Part shown: in pieces, positions 28,465 to 36,544 of the stretch
Position numbering within the stretch: position 1 is the first letter of the stretch
How the letters are laid out: the number at the start of each line of letters is the position of its first letter
NCBI GenBank assembly: GCA_029552825.1
Contig: JAKPDL010000087.1
Span: forward strand, 1 to 64,000
Origin: Bacteroidota bacterium
GTDB taxonomy: Bacteria > Bacteroidota > Bacteroidia > Bacteroidales > VadinHA17
Direction of reading: 5' to 3'
Length of the DNA: 64,000 nt
Program-made: the position numbers and the translations under genes
The notes under the pieces: model-generated
Seen by the model: only the letters and a program-made list of their open reading frames with translations
Database searches by the model: none
What the model was told of the DNA's origin: nothing

Positions 28465-29202
28465 TCATCGTCCCTCCACAAAGAGCCAGGAAGTTTTTTT
28501 ATGTATTATACGTGTAAACAGCCAGATGATGCCTGCGCTGAGAAAAAGCCAGCCCCACATGGGGGTCACCATAAATTTGTGTGAAATAAAATAATTTCTG
28601 GCAATATCGAGAGCGAGAAAAGTTAAGAAAATATTGATAAAGCTGTTATACTCTCTTCTTATAACAGTTTTGAGTGAAAAGGATAGCCTGGGAGGCATGT
28701 AATTTCGAAAAGAAGGTATAACAGCATTTACTTTTTCTGCCCATTTATCGTAAGCTTCACCAAATTTACGCCTGAGAAATTGTTCTTCAGCAAACATAAT
28801 TCTTTCATAATATAGCCAGTAGGCAAGAATGAAAACTACTACGAACCATGCCGACCTGATAAACAATACCGGTCCGAGCCACATAAAAAAGTTACCTGTA
28901 TAAAGTGGATGCCTTACAATTGAGTATATACCTGTAACATTCAGTTCATCAGCTATCTGGCCTGAGGTAGTGTTTCTGCCTGAGGTATTGCCAGGGGCAA
29001 ATCCGACGGTTAATACACGAATAATCTGACCGAAGATTCTAATAGCAAGGAATATTATTTCGATTTCCCATTTAAAAGTAATCGTCTGATGGTCAGTGAA
29101 ATATAGTATTAAGAATCCAGGTATTGCTATAAATACAGGCAACCAGCTTCTTCTTCTGAAAAGCCAGTTACCGCTTTTTTCAAATTCATGAACAAGGGAC
29201 AT
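28465..29202 (-). CDS. Isoprenylcysteine/phospholipid methyltransferase-like membrane protein
   Basis: This 245-residue membrane protein has about five helices and the ICMT/PEMT signature: NVTGIYSIVRHPLYTGNFF, then YYERIMFAEEQFLRRKFG and YDKWAEKVNAVIP. These residues bind S-adenosylmethionine in isoprenylcysteine and phosphatidylethanolamine methyltransferases, so the substrate is probably a lipid or lipid-like molecule. The ATG at 29202 is chosen over an in-frame TTG at 29223. It follows the outer-membrane barrel gene by 34 nt and may be the last gene of the TetR-led operon. Confidence 0.8.
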   Translation of the reverse strand: MSLVHEFEKSGNWLFRRRSWLPVFIAIPGFLILYFTDHQTITFKWEIEIIFLAIRIFGQIIRVLTVGFAPGNTSGRNTTSGQIADELNVTGIYSIVRHPLYTGNFFMWLGPVLFIRSAWFVVVFILAYWLYYERIMFAEEQFLRRKFGEAYDKWAEKVNAVIPSFRNYMPPRLSFSLKTVIRREYNSFINIFLTFLALDIARNYFISHKFMVTPMWGWLFLSAGIIWLFTRIIHKKTSWLFVEGR

Positions 29203-29236
29203 ACACAATTTTAAGCATGGCAAAAGTATAAAATTC

Positions 29237-30391
29237 CTAGAAACTATATTTCAACCTCAGGAAAGCAAGGTTCATTCGAGTCTTTATACTTCCAGTATGA
29301 ATGTTGAAGTGTTGCCAGATGACCGAGAGATCTATATTTTCCGACATAGAATAATCAAGTGATGGACCAGCAAAATATCCTTTAAGATCAGGAAACCACA
29401 TTGCTGAAATTCCGGTATTCAGCAAGGGTGTTAATGTCCAGGTGAAGCTACCGAATGCAGTAAATTTTGAGAATGCAAGGTCTTTTGCGGAAAGAGTACC
29501 AGAATAGAGTATATTGATATCGTTTAGCGCCACGGGGTTTCCTGAGTACATTAATTCAATCTGCAACACAGAATTGTCATGAAATATTTTATCAATTCCG
29601 GCAGTTGCTATAAGAGTGCTTTTCTCCCCCTTATTTACAGGATAGAACCATGAGATTTCTCCTCTGAAAGAAGTATTTAAAAGTGTACCCGACCAGCCAG
29701 CTCCTGCAACAATATCTGAACTGTTTGAATAACCTCCCAGAAACTGAATATCGTATCCCCATCGGTTGAATCTGATAAGTCCTGCAGCGGTGACCCGGTC
29801 TTCACTATCTGCTTTTACTGCCAGTTCAACTATTGATGATGAGGAAGTAAAATACTGGAACCTTAGCGCATCACTACCAGGCCGCTCAACGTAGTCGAAA
29901 TCAAAAAACGAGTATGCATTGAAAATGTCATTTGGATTCCAGACAATTGCCTGCCCCCAGTTTATTCTCTGCCTTCCGGTTGTGATTTCCAGTTTTCCCA
30001 GTTTCAGAGCAATCCAGAGCCTGTCGATAGTTGTATTCAGAAAAAACGAATTTTCTTTAATAACGTTCCACGACATATCGAACCATCCGTTATCCCTTCC
30101 GGTTATATCAGAATAAAAGTTTCCAGTTCGGGCTAGATCACCCGTAAATAATCTGTTACGAAGCTCGATTCCAAGGATAATGTTGTTGTTAATATAGCCT
30201 TTGAAATTAAGCCTGTTGTGAAGGATATTATTATATGACACCGGACCTGAGAGTGAATCGAACATTGCATTCTGAAGTGTTGTAACATAACCCTTCAAAG
30301 TGACAGGCTTCTCTTTTTCCTGACCTGCAATATTATTTACATTAAATGCAATAATTACTGCAATTATTGACAGTACAGGAGGTTTAATCAT
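29237..30391 (-). CDS. Outer-membrane beta-barrel (porin-like) protein
   Basis: This 384-residue protein has a signal peptide (to about residue 23, NNIAGQ) and a mature part made of alternating strands. The blocks LEITTGRQRINWGQAIVWNP and SFFDFDYVERPGSDALRFQY resemble porin-like families such as DUF1302, where an R-x-x-WG strand is typical. It ends LRLKYSF, with the terminal Phe used by BAM. It lies 4 nt after the ABC ATPase, so it is probably the outer-membrane end of that transporter. Substrate unknown. Confidence 0.75.
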   Translation of the reverse strand: MIKPPVLSIIAVIIAFNVNNIAGQEKEKPVTLKGYVTTLQNAMFDSLSGPVSYNNILHNRLNFKGYINNNIILGIELRNRLFTGDLARTGNFYSDITGRDNGWFDMSWNVIKENSFFLNTTIDRLWIALKLGKLEITTGRQRINWGQAIVWNPNDIFNAYSFFDFDYVERPGSDALRFQYFTSSSSIVELAVKADSEDRVTAAGLIRFNRWGYDIQFLGGYSNSSDIVAGAGWSGTLLNTSFRGEISWFYPVNKGEKSTLIATAGIDKIFHDNSVLQIELMYSGNPVALNDINILYSGTLSAKDLAFSKFTAFGSFTWTLTPLLNTGISAMWFPDLKGYFAGPSLDYSMSENIDLSVIWQHFNIHTGSIKTRMNLAFLRLKYSF

Positions 30392-30395
30392 TTTG

Positions 30396-31094
30396 TCAAT
30401 CGTTTACACTTTGTATTTTTTCATCAGAAAAAACACGACCATCCTCAAGTGCTATTACCCTTCGTGCTTTTTTCACTACTCTTGGATCATGTGTGGAGAA
30501 GATAAAGGTTATTTTTTCTTCCCTGTTTAGTTTTTCCATTATTTCGAGAAGATTGGAGGCAGCTTTTGAGTCGAGGTTTGCTGTTGGTTCATCGGCAAGA
30601 ATGAATTTGGGTTTGGGAGCAAGTGCCCGGGCTACTGCCACTCTTTGTTGCTGACCACCCGAAAGTTTTGAAGGTCGACTGTTCATTCTTTCCTCAAGTC
30701 CAACAGCTTTAAGCAATTCATAAGTTCGGGCATCTCGTTCTTTTCTGGGCCATTTTTGCAACGACATAATGAATTCAACATTTTCTCTGGCGGTAAGCAC
30801 CGGGATCAGATTATAGGACTGAAAGACAAAGCCAATGTTTCTGAGCCTGAAATCGATAAGCTGAGATGGTTTAAGCTTTGCAAGATTTACCCCATCTATT
30901 ATTATTTCTCCTGAGGTGGGCATATCGAGACCTCCAATCAGGTTTAGAAGAGTGGTTTTTCCTGAGCCTGAAGGCCCCACTATTGCGGCAAATTCGCCTT
31001 CCTCAAATTCAAGCGTAACATCTCTGACAGCATGAACAGGAACTTCCGATCCGTCATATATCTTATTGACATTTTTCAGTTCGAGTATTTTCAT
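30396..31094 (-). CDS. LolD/MacB-type ABC transporter ATPase
   Basis: This 232-residue ATPase powers the two FtsX-fold permeases encoded upstream. Walker A is GPSGSGKTT, the signature LSGGQQQRVAVARAL, Walker B FILADEPTANLD, and the switch His is in FSTHDPRV. The length and sequence fit the LolD/MacB group. Spacing is 15 nt after the second permease and 4 nt before the barrel gene. Confidence 0.94.
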   Translation of the reverse strand: MKILELKNVNKIYDGSEVPVHAVRDVTLEFEEGEFAAIVGPSGSGKTTLLNLIGGLDMPTSGEIIIDGVNLAKLKPSQLIDFRLRNIGFVFQSYNLIPVLTARENVEFIMSLQKWPRKERDARTYELLKAVGLEERMNSRPSKLSGGQQQRVAVARALAPKPKFILADEPTANLDSKAASNLLEIMEKLNREEKITFIFSTHDPRVVKKARRVIALEDGRVFSDEKIQSVND

Positions 31095-31109
31095 ATCGTA
31101 AATGTTTAT

Positions 31110-32534
31110 TTATTCTGTTCTAAGTGTTTCAACAGGGTTAAGTTTAAGTGCTTTGCGTGCTGGCCAGATTGATGACAGAACTGCTGTAAAAACAACCATT
31201 GCTATGACGAAAATGAAGAAATCGAATGTGACAACAGGATAGACATTGGCAGAATAACCTATAGCTTCAAAGCCTTCTCCCCAGCTTGAAAAATGTATTC
31301 CTGTCTTTCCCAGCATGGATACAAGAACCCAGCCGGCAAGCATTCCGGCAACAGCTCCTGCTGAAGTCAGGAAAATTGTTTCAAGCATTATCATGCTGAA
31401 AATTCTTTTCCTGTTCATTCCTATAGCCATAAGCATTCCAAGCTCCTTAGTTCGCTCGAGAATTGCCATAAGCATTGTATTTATAATGCCAAAGGCTAGT
31501 GCCAGCATTATGATGCCTATAAAAATAAAGTAATACATATACATAAAATCATTCATCATAGCTGCATCTGGTGCGAGTTCTTTCCAGGTGTGTACGATAT
31601 TTTTATCAGTAACTGTTGAAAGTTTGTTTTTTACATTGTCAATATTTTCAGCATTATGGAGCATAATTGCTATTTCATGCACAAGCGGTGTGTCTGAACC
31701 ATATAGCTCCGCCAGTTCATTGATGTTCACAAAAGCAGAAGCCTGGTCAAATCCGGTATTTGTTGTCTTGTAAATGCCACATACTCTGAAAGTTCCCTGC
31801 ACCGGATTGCCGTTGCAATCGGAAAGAGTTATCTGTATTCTGTTTCTTATTCTGTAGTCAAGTGCACTGTCCATAATCAATTTTCCATACATGTCCAGCT
31901 CTTTCCAGTTCAGTTTTTTTTCGAGAATTGCTTTAAATTCCTTAGGCGATCTGAACCGTATACCTTTAATTGAATCAAGTTTTATGACGATATTGTCAGG
32001 CAATCTGGATTCTCTGAATTTTTCTATTAATGGTTCTGTAATAATATATTGTTTGAGCTGAAGTATCTCTGCTGTTTTATCGCTTATGAGGATATATCCG
32101 GTCTTATTTATGTCGGGATATTCACCCCCATTGGGTACGATTTTAGTATAGATTTCTGACACTTCTTTCTCCTTTTGCGGATTTATGCCATAAATGAATA
32201 ATCCTGTACTTGCCCATGGTGTGGTCGCAATAGCAGTAAGCTTTGTTCTTTCGGTCCATGCTTTTACCTCAGGGTCAGACTCCAGAACAGAGATTATTTT
32301 ATTCAGGCTATCAATAGTGCTTAAAATATCTTCATTATCGTAGTATTCTGCGTTATGAATCTGAACATGTGAGACTTCATTGTGGATTGCATCGTGGATT
32401 CTTTGTTCAACCCATCCCTGCATAATTCCGACCAATAATACTCCTGAGATTATTCCAAGGGTAACAGCGGTTATTACTATCAAACTGCGTGTTTTATTAC
32501 GCCATATATTTTTCCATGAAATTTCTGGTATCAT
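31110..32534 (-). CDS. FtsX/LolE-type ABC transporter permease
   Basis: This 474-residue permease has one N-terminal membrane helix (IVITAVTLGIISGVLLVGI), a periplasmic domain of about 270 residues and three C-terminal helices (YYFIFIGIIMLALAFGIINT, LETIFLTSAGAVAGMLAGWV, FDFFIFVIAMVVFTAVLSSI). The cytoplasmic loop MAILERTKELGMLMAIGMNR is the MacB/LolC coupling region. It ends WPARKALKLNPVETLRTE. It pairs with the permease 14 nt upstream. This architecture extracts or moves lipoproteins and lipids rather than importing solutes. Confidence 0.93.
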   Translation of the reverse strand: MIPEISWKNIWRNKTRSLIVITAVTLGIISGVLLVGIMQGWVEQRIHDAIHNEVSHVQIHNAEYYDNEDILSTIDSLNKIISVLESDPEVKAWTERTKLTAIATTPWASTGLFIYGINPQKEKEVSEIYTKIVPNGGEYPDINKTGYILISDKTAEILQLKQYIITEPLIEKFRESRLPDNIVIKLDSIKGIRFRSPKEFKAILEKKLNWKELDMYGKLIMDSALDYRIRNRIQITLSDCNGNPVQGTFRVCGIYKTTNTGFDQASAFVNINELAELYGSDTPLVHEIAIMLHNAENIDNVKNKLSTVTDKNIVHTWKELAPDAAMMNDFMYMYYFIFIGIIMLALAFGIINTMLMAILERTKELGMLMAIGMNRKRIFSMIMLETIFLTSAGAVAGMLAGWVLVSMLGKTGIHFSSWGEGFEAIGYSANVYPVVTFDFFIFVIAMVVFTAVLSSIWPARKALKLNPVETLRTE

Positions 32535-32548
32535 ATATTTTTTGTTTT

Positions 32549-33970
32549 TCAGCTTCTTAAAGCTTCAACTTCTTTAAGTTTGTTAATTTTACGTAATGGG
32601 TACAGAGTTGCAAGTAAAATCATAATCACGACAATTAAAGCTTGAATGTAATAATAAGGTCCGAACCATTTCGCAGGCATTACGGCATCCCATCCCATAT
32701 CTTCCATCATTTTTCCAAGGTCTCCTTTCAGTACAATGGGATTATAGAAGAAGTAAAGAATAAATGGTACAGCAGCTAACATACCTCCTGCCAATCCAAG
32801 TAAACCGAGCATTGCCATTTCCATGCTGATTATTCTTTTGAGCCTGGTTTTCTGCATGCCAATTGAGATGAGAACGCCAAATTCTTTTTTTCTTTCAGCA
32901 ACCATCATTATAACGGTGCCGAATATTCCAAAGAAGATAATGAAGTAGAGGACTCCAAGCATTACCATGCCACTCTGACTGTCGCCCTGTATCTGCTGGT
33001 AAAGTACAGGATTAAGTTCATACCAGGTTTTTACAGTTGTACCCATACCTTCCATAAGCTTATTTATTCTGTCAAGGCCTTTTTTAATAGTACGTGTTGA
33101 CCTGTCAGTAAGATTAATGGAAACAGAAGTTATTTTACCCGGAGCGTCAAGAAATTTCTGAGCGGCAGGTATAGTCATCATTATTAACCTGTTATCAAGG
33201 TCGGGAGCGGGCATTTTGATAATACCTTTAACTGGGAAAAGACCTGCAGCGGAGGCTCCCTGATATCCCTGACCTATAAGTATTATTGTATCACCAATTT
33301 CTGCTTTAAGATATCTGGCAAGCCTGTCAGAAACAAGAATTCCGTTATCATCTTCATTCAGAAATCCATTTTGTACTTGACAGAATCTTATAATTTCAGG
33401 AATATACTTTTCAGTCTCAGTAATTGCCAGTCCGAGTTCAAGTTCAAGGCGGGCACGAGATGAATACGACCGGTCCTTGTTTTCCTGCAATTTTTTAAGA
33501 ACCGATGCAGGAAAAGTACCACTTTGGGTCATTTCTAAAAGAGCTTCGTCTGTTATCCTGTACCTGACAAGTTTATTTTCCGGATTTGAAAATGTCTTTT
33601 CCCTGGCAGGATCTATACCCAGAATTGCTACACCCTTAGTTTGCGGTCCGTTTGAAGCAAGAGCAAAAAATTCAAGATGTGGGGTAACTGATACAACATT
33701 TTCTACGTTGCTTATCAAGAGAAAAAGCGAATCGTTAAAGTCAAAAGAATTGTCAATTTGAGGGTTGTTTTGATATTCAGGGTGCTGTATCTGGAGATGC
33801 CCTGTATATGATTCAATGACATTTGAAATCATATGATCATATGTTCCGAGCTGATATGAACGCATAATGATTGCAAAGAAAACCGCAAAAAAGACCGACG
33901 AGGCAGTAATCAACGTTCTTCTCCTGTTTCTCCAGAGGTTTCTCCACGCTATTTTGAAATTATCTCTCAT
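32549..33970 (-). CDS. FtsX/LolE-type ABC transporter permease, second subunit
   Basis: This 473-residue permease has the same layout as its neighbour: a first helix near residues 17-35, a large periplasmic domain (about 40-330) and three C-terminal helices. The coupling loop MMVAERKKEFGVLISIGMQK is present. The sequence is clearly different from the other permease, so a LolC/LolE-like heterodimer is likely. The ATG at 33970 (MRDNFKIAWRNLWRN) is preferred to a TTG eight codons up, since WRNLWRN is the conserved start of the family. It follows the LolA-like gene by 42 nt. Confidence 0.92.
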   Translation of the reverse strand: MRDNFKIAWRNLWRNRRRTLITASSVFFAVFFAIIMRSYQLGTYDHMISNVIESYTGHLQIQHPEYQNNPQIDNSFDFNDSLFLLISNVENVVSVTPHLEFFALASNGPQTKGVAILGIDPAREKTFSNPENKLVRYRITDEALLEMTQSGTFPASVLKKLQENKDRSYSSRARLELELGLAITETEKYIPEIIRFCQVQNGFLNEDDNGILVSDRLARYLKAEIGDTIILIGQGYQGASAAGLFPVKGIIKMPAPDLDNRLIMMTIPAAQKFLDAPGKITSVSINLTDRSTRTIKKGLDRINKLMEGMGTTVKTWYELNPVLYQQIQGDSQSGMVMLGVLYFIIFFGIFGTVIMMVAERKKEFGVLISIGMQKTRLKRIISMEMAMLGLLGLAGGMLAAVPFILYFFYNPIVLKGDLGKMMEDMGWDAVMPAKWFGPYYYIQALIVVIMILLATLYPLRKINKLKEVEALRS

Positions 33971-34012
33971 TATGTCATTTTTATTATCAGACAAATAGAT
34001 GACATGGTTTTA

Positions 34013-34774
34013 TTATCTGATTGTTCTCATATTCTGCTGTGAAAAAAAATCTTCGGTAACGGGTATATTGAATTTTATTTCTTTAATTGTAACGATTGTT
34101 TTCTTCCCTTGTTCTTCTGAAGGGATAAGTTCGATTCTTGTTGGAATATTTCTGCCATCCATCATTTTTATTTCTGATCCGGTTTCGGTTCTTACCAGCA
34201 TTCCGTCTTCGTCATATAATTCGGCCTTAAGAAATAGAAAATCCTTTTTGTCAATCCACCTTATTTGTTGACCCCAGATAACTGAAGCATCTTTTTTTGC
34301 TGTCATTCTGATTTTGTAACATTCACGGCCATTAATGACTTCTTCGCCTGCAAATTCGTGCTCATAGTCATTCACAACGGAAGATTCTCTCATTATGTCA
34401 TCATTTGTATAGTCTGAGCCCATCCATCCCTGCGACATCATTGAAGGAGGGAGTTTAATAAGGCGGTTTATTGAGGGATTCCAGTTCCACATTTCATTTT
34501 TTCTTTTCAGGAATGACTGCCCTGCATCTCTGGCTGGAGCTGTTATAAGTGTGAGAGCGTAATCCCTCCCGAGTGTCCAGCTTTTGAATTCGATAGTTCT
34601 CTGCCATGTTGGTCTTACAATAGTCATAGACATAATGGAATAACTTGACTTTTCACCATTAAATTTTTCATCGGCTTTCCTTACAATTTCTGATGCTGAT
34701 AAGCCCTGAGCGGTGACCTGGGCAGCCGAAATCAACCACAAAAAAAATCCTTGCAACAGTAGATATTTCTTCAT
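34013..34774 (-). CDS. LolA-like periplasmic outer-membrane lipoprotein-sorting protein
   Basis: This 253-residue secreted protein has a signal peptide (cleavage near Val-Thr-Ala-Gln, residue 23) and the LolA-like fold: ASEIVRKADEKFNGEKSSY, SWTLGRDYALTLITAPARDA, MWNWNPSINRLIKLPPSMM and RIELIPSEEQGKKTIVTIKE. Relatives commonly sit next to MMPL or ABC exporters and carry hydrophobic cargo across the periplasm. Its place before two LolE-type permeases supports that. It starts 7 nt after the TetR gene stop. Confidence 0.88.
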   Translation of the reverse strand: MKKYLLLQGFFLWLISAAQVTAQGLSASEIVRKADEKFNGEKSSYSIMSMTIVRPTWQRTIEFKSWTLGRDYALTLITAPARDAGQSFLKRKNEMWNWNPSINRLIKLPPSMMSQGWMGSDYTNDDIMRESSVVNDYEHEFAGEEVINGRECYKIRMTAKKDASVIWGQQIRWIDKKDFLFLKAELYDEDGMLVRTETGSEIKMMDGRNIPTRIELIPSEEQGKKTIVTIKEIKFNIPVTEDFFSQQNMRTIR

Positions 34775-34781
34775 TATAAAT

Positions 34782-35423
34782 CTATTTATAAAGCTCTATT
34801 ATTTTGTTTACTGATTTTTCGAAATATTCTTCATCAAATTCAGTTTCATTAAAAACATAGGTGAGTGCAAATCCTTTAATTGTGTAAATAAATATATTCA
34901 ATTCCAAATCAGAATCATATTCCTGACCGGCCTTTTCCTTTTTTCTTTTGAAATAATCAGATAATGTTTTATATATCTGTTTTTCGAGAGCAGTGATAGA
35001 ATCATCTGACCTTGCGGCCAGTGTTTCTATACTTTTTTGCAATTCTATAAGCTTTAACCGAACCTCACTCTGCATCATCATCTGAAAAAGTAATTGAAAG
35101 AAGCTTTTCTTTTCTTTTAGTGTTCTGTAAATCTGGTGTATGAAATATTCAAATTCCTCTTCGGTGAGGTACCCATCGCGATTTATGTCAAAATACTGGT
35201 AAATTTCTTGTATGTAGTTGTATATTATTTCCTTAAGTAAAGCTTCTTTGCTTGGAAAATAGTTGTACATCAGGCCCTTGGAAATGCCTGCATGTTTTGC
35301 TATATGGCTGATAGTGGTGGCATAATATCCGTTTTTTGCAAAATGCTCAAGAGCCGATTGCATAATAAGTGATCTTTTTGCTTCCCGTATCTTCTCAAGT
35401 TGTATAGAGGTTCTGGGTGTCAT
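34782..35423 (-). CDS. TetR-family regulator containing an EF-hand-like calcium loop
   Basis: This 213-residue regulator has an N-terminal TetR helix-turn-helix (about 18-67: LEHFAKNGYYATTISHIAKH, GISKGLMYNYFPSKEALLKE). Directly after it, residues 79-90 read DINRDGYLTEEE. This matches the canonical 12-residue EF-hand loop: Asp1, Asn3, Asp5, Gly6, Thr9 and Glu12, with hydrophobic residue 8. Amphipathic helices flank it on both sides (YNYIQEIYQYF and FEYFIHQIYRTL). The rest is an ordinary TetR ligand/dimer domain. The ATG at 35423 is chosen because a TTG at 35468 lies inside the promoter. It heads the LolA-like/ABC operon and likely represses itself through the site at 35482-35497. Calcium sensing is an inference. 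Confidence 0.9.
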   Translation of the reverse strand: MTPRTSIQLEKIREAKRSLIMQSALEHFAKNGYYATTISHIAKHAGISKGLMYNYFPSKEALLKEIIYNYIQEIYQYFDINRDGYLTEEEFEYFIHQIYRTLKEKKSFFQLLFQMMMQSEVRLKLIELQKSIETLAARSDDSITALEKQIYKTLSDYFKRKKEKAGQEYDSDLELNIFIYTIKGFALTYVFNETEFDEEYFEKSVNKIIELYK

Positions 35424-35465
35424 ATAGTCGGTAATACAAATAATTGTTTTCTGAATTTTGTGATA

Positions 35466-35498
35466 CAAAAATATTTTATGATTGAACGGTCAGTCAAA
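35466..35498 (-). promoter_or_regulatory. Promoter of the TetR/LolA-like/ABC operon
   Basis: On the minus strand a perfect TTTG (35495-35498) and perfect TATTTTTG (35466-35473) are 21 nt apart. The start would be near 35459, with a leader of about 36 nt to the ATG at 35423. Confidence 0.7.
35482..35497. promoter_or_regulatory. TetR-like operator TTGAACGGTCAGTCAA between promoter elements
   Basis: It is an imperfect palindrome with outer arms TTGA/TCAA and a GACCGTTC core on the minus strand that resembles many TetR sites. It fills most of the spacer between the -33 and -7 elements, so a bound repressor would block polymerase. Autoregulation by the adjacent TetR gene is the simplest reading. 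Confidence 0.55.
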
Positions 35499-35602
35499 TG
35501 TAGAAATAAATTTTAAGATGCCAAAGATTTTTAAAATACTTTTTGAATTCTTGAAAGAAAAAAGAGTAAATTTATTGTGTGATATATTAAATTAATCGTA
35601 AG

Positions 35603-36001
35603 ATGTTTATAAGGTTATATCTGATTGCACTTCCGGTATTCTTTGTGATTGATATGATATGGCTTGTGCTTGTTGCCCGTAATTTTTACAAAGAACAAAT
35701 AGGTTTCATTATGAAACCTGAAATCAACTGGGTCGCTGCTATTTTGTTTTACCTGCTGTTTATAGCTGGCCTTGTAGTATTTGTTATTTCACCAGCTGTT
35801 GAGAAACGCACGTGGATTCATGCACTCGGATACGGAGCATTATTCGGTCTGGTAACTTATGCCACATACGACCTGACAAATCTTGCCACTCTTAAGGAGT
35901 GGCCTCTGAAGGTTACTATCATTGATCTAATTTGGGGCGCATTGCTGGCATCTTCTGTCTCTGTCGTGACTTATTTTATTGCCATTAAACTCTTTCGTTA
36001 A
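35603..36001 (+). CDS. DUF2177 family membrane protein
   Basis: This 132-residue protein has four membrane helices and the DUF2177 blocks: FFVIDMIWLVLVARNFYKEQ at 14-33 and YGALFGLVTYATYDLTNLAT with TIIDLIWGALLASS toward the end. Function of the family is unknown. It stands alone on the plus strand, divergent from the TetR gene. Confidence 0.88.
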   Translation: MFIRLYLIALPVFFVIDMIWLVLVARNFYKEQIGFIMKPEINWVAAILFYLLFIAGLVVFVISPAVEKRTWIHALGYGALFGLVTYATYDLTNLATLKEWPLKVTIIDLIWGALLASSVSVVTYFIAIKLFR

Positions 36002-36031
36002 TTAATATCACCTAAGTTTAAAGATATATTT

Positions 36032-36046
36032 AATTGAATTTCAATT
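36032..36046. repeat. Palindrome AATTGAA-T-TTCAATT in a 212-nt gap
   Basis: It is a perfect 7-bp inverted repeat with one central base, 30 nt after the DUF2177 stop. No U-tract follows, so it is a poor terminator. The rest of 36002-36213 is AT-rich and holds nothing else I can support. Confidence 0.3.
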
Positions 36047-36213
36047 GGCAAAAACACAAAGAATATATTAAGCATTATTAAGAAGCTTATTTAGTTTTCA
36101 GAATTATTTTTGACCTCAGCCCTGTTAGTTGAATTATTAGGATATGGCGTTTTGCTGCGAGTAAATAAGTTTAGTAACAATAAACTGAAAAATGTCAAGC
36201 AGCTTTAATATTA

Positions 36214-36501
36214 TCATAGAGCAATTTTACGTCTTCCTGCAATTAGATAAATGATTCCGCCCAGAACACCGAGAAAAAGCAGACAAATAATCCACAAAAT
36301 TTTTTCTGCAGTATTTATGCGGTTTGATTTAATAATTTCCCATAATGAAATTATCAGAAATAAGAGAACAGCCACTATGCTAATTAACAGTATTCTGGCC
36401 CCTCCATGCCATTTAATGGCGTTGAACAGCATAATCAGCATTGCAAGGGAATATCCCACAATTAAATTTAACCACAAAAACAGCGTTTTTATAGTTTTCA
36501 T
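36214..36501 (-). CDS. Small membrane protein with PLDc_N-type ending
   Basis: This 95-residue protein has three membrane helices. The last (IICLLFLGVLGGIIYLIAGRRK) matches the phospholipase-D N-terminal (PLDc_N) small-membrane family: a G-x-x-Y-x-x-x-G-R-R ending. It has no enzymatic domain. Function unknown. It is downstream of the DUF3078 gene by 43 nt and perhaps not co-transcribed with it. Confidence 0.7.
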   Translation of the reverse strand: MKTIKTLFLWLNLIVGYSLAMLIMLFNAIKWHGGARILLISIVAVLLFLIISLWEIIKSNRINTAEKILWIICLLFLGVLGGIIYLIAGRRKIAL

Positions 36502-36544
36502 AATGGTACTTTTATTAGCCTATTCTGATGTTTTTAAATATCTA

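Noticed and set aside
30396-33970. The canonical LolCDE lipoprotein-release complex
   Set aside because: The genes share the fold but sit with their own LolA-like carrier, TetR regulator and barrel, and have no lipoprotein-specific hallmark; a dedicated exporter fits better.
36002-36213. Small RNA gene in the DUF2177 downstream gap
   Set aside because: Only one short palindrome is visible, with no promoter or terminator pair.
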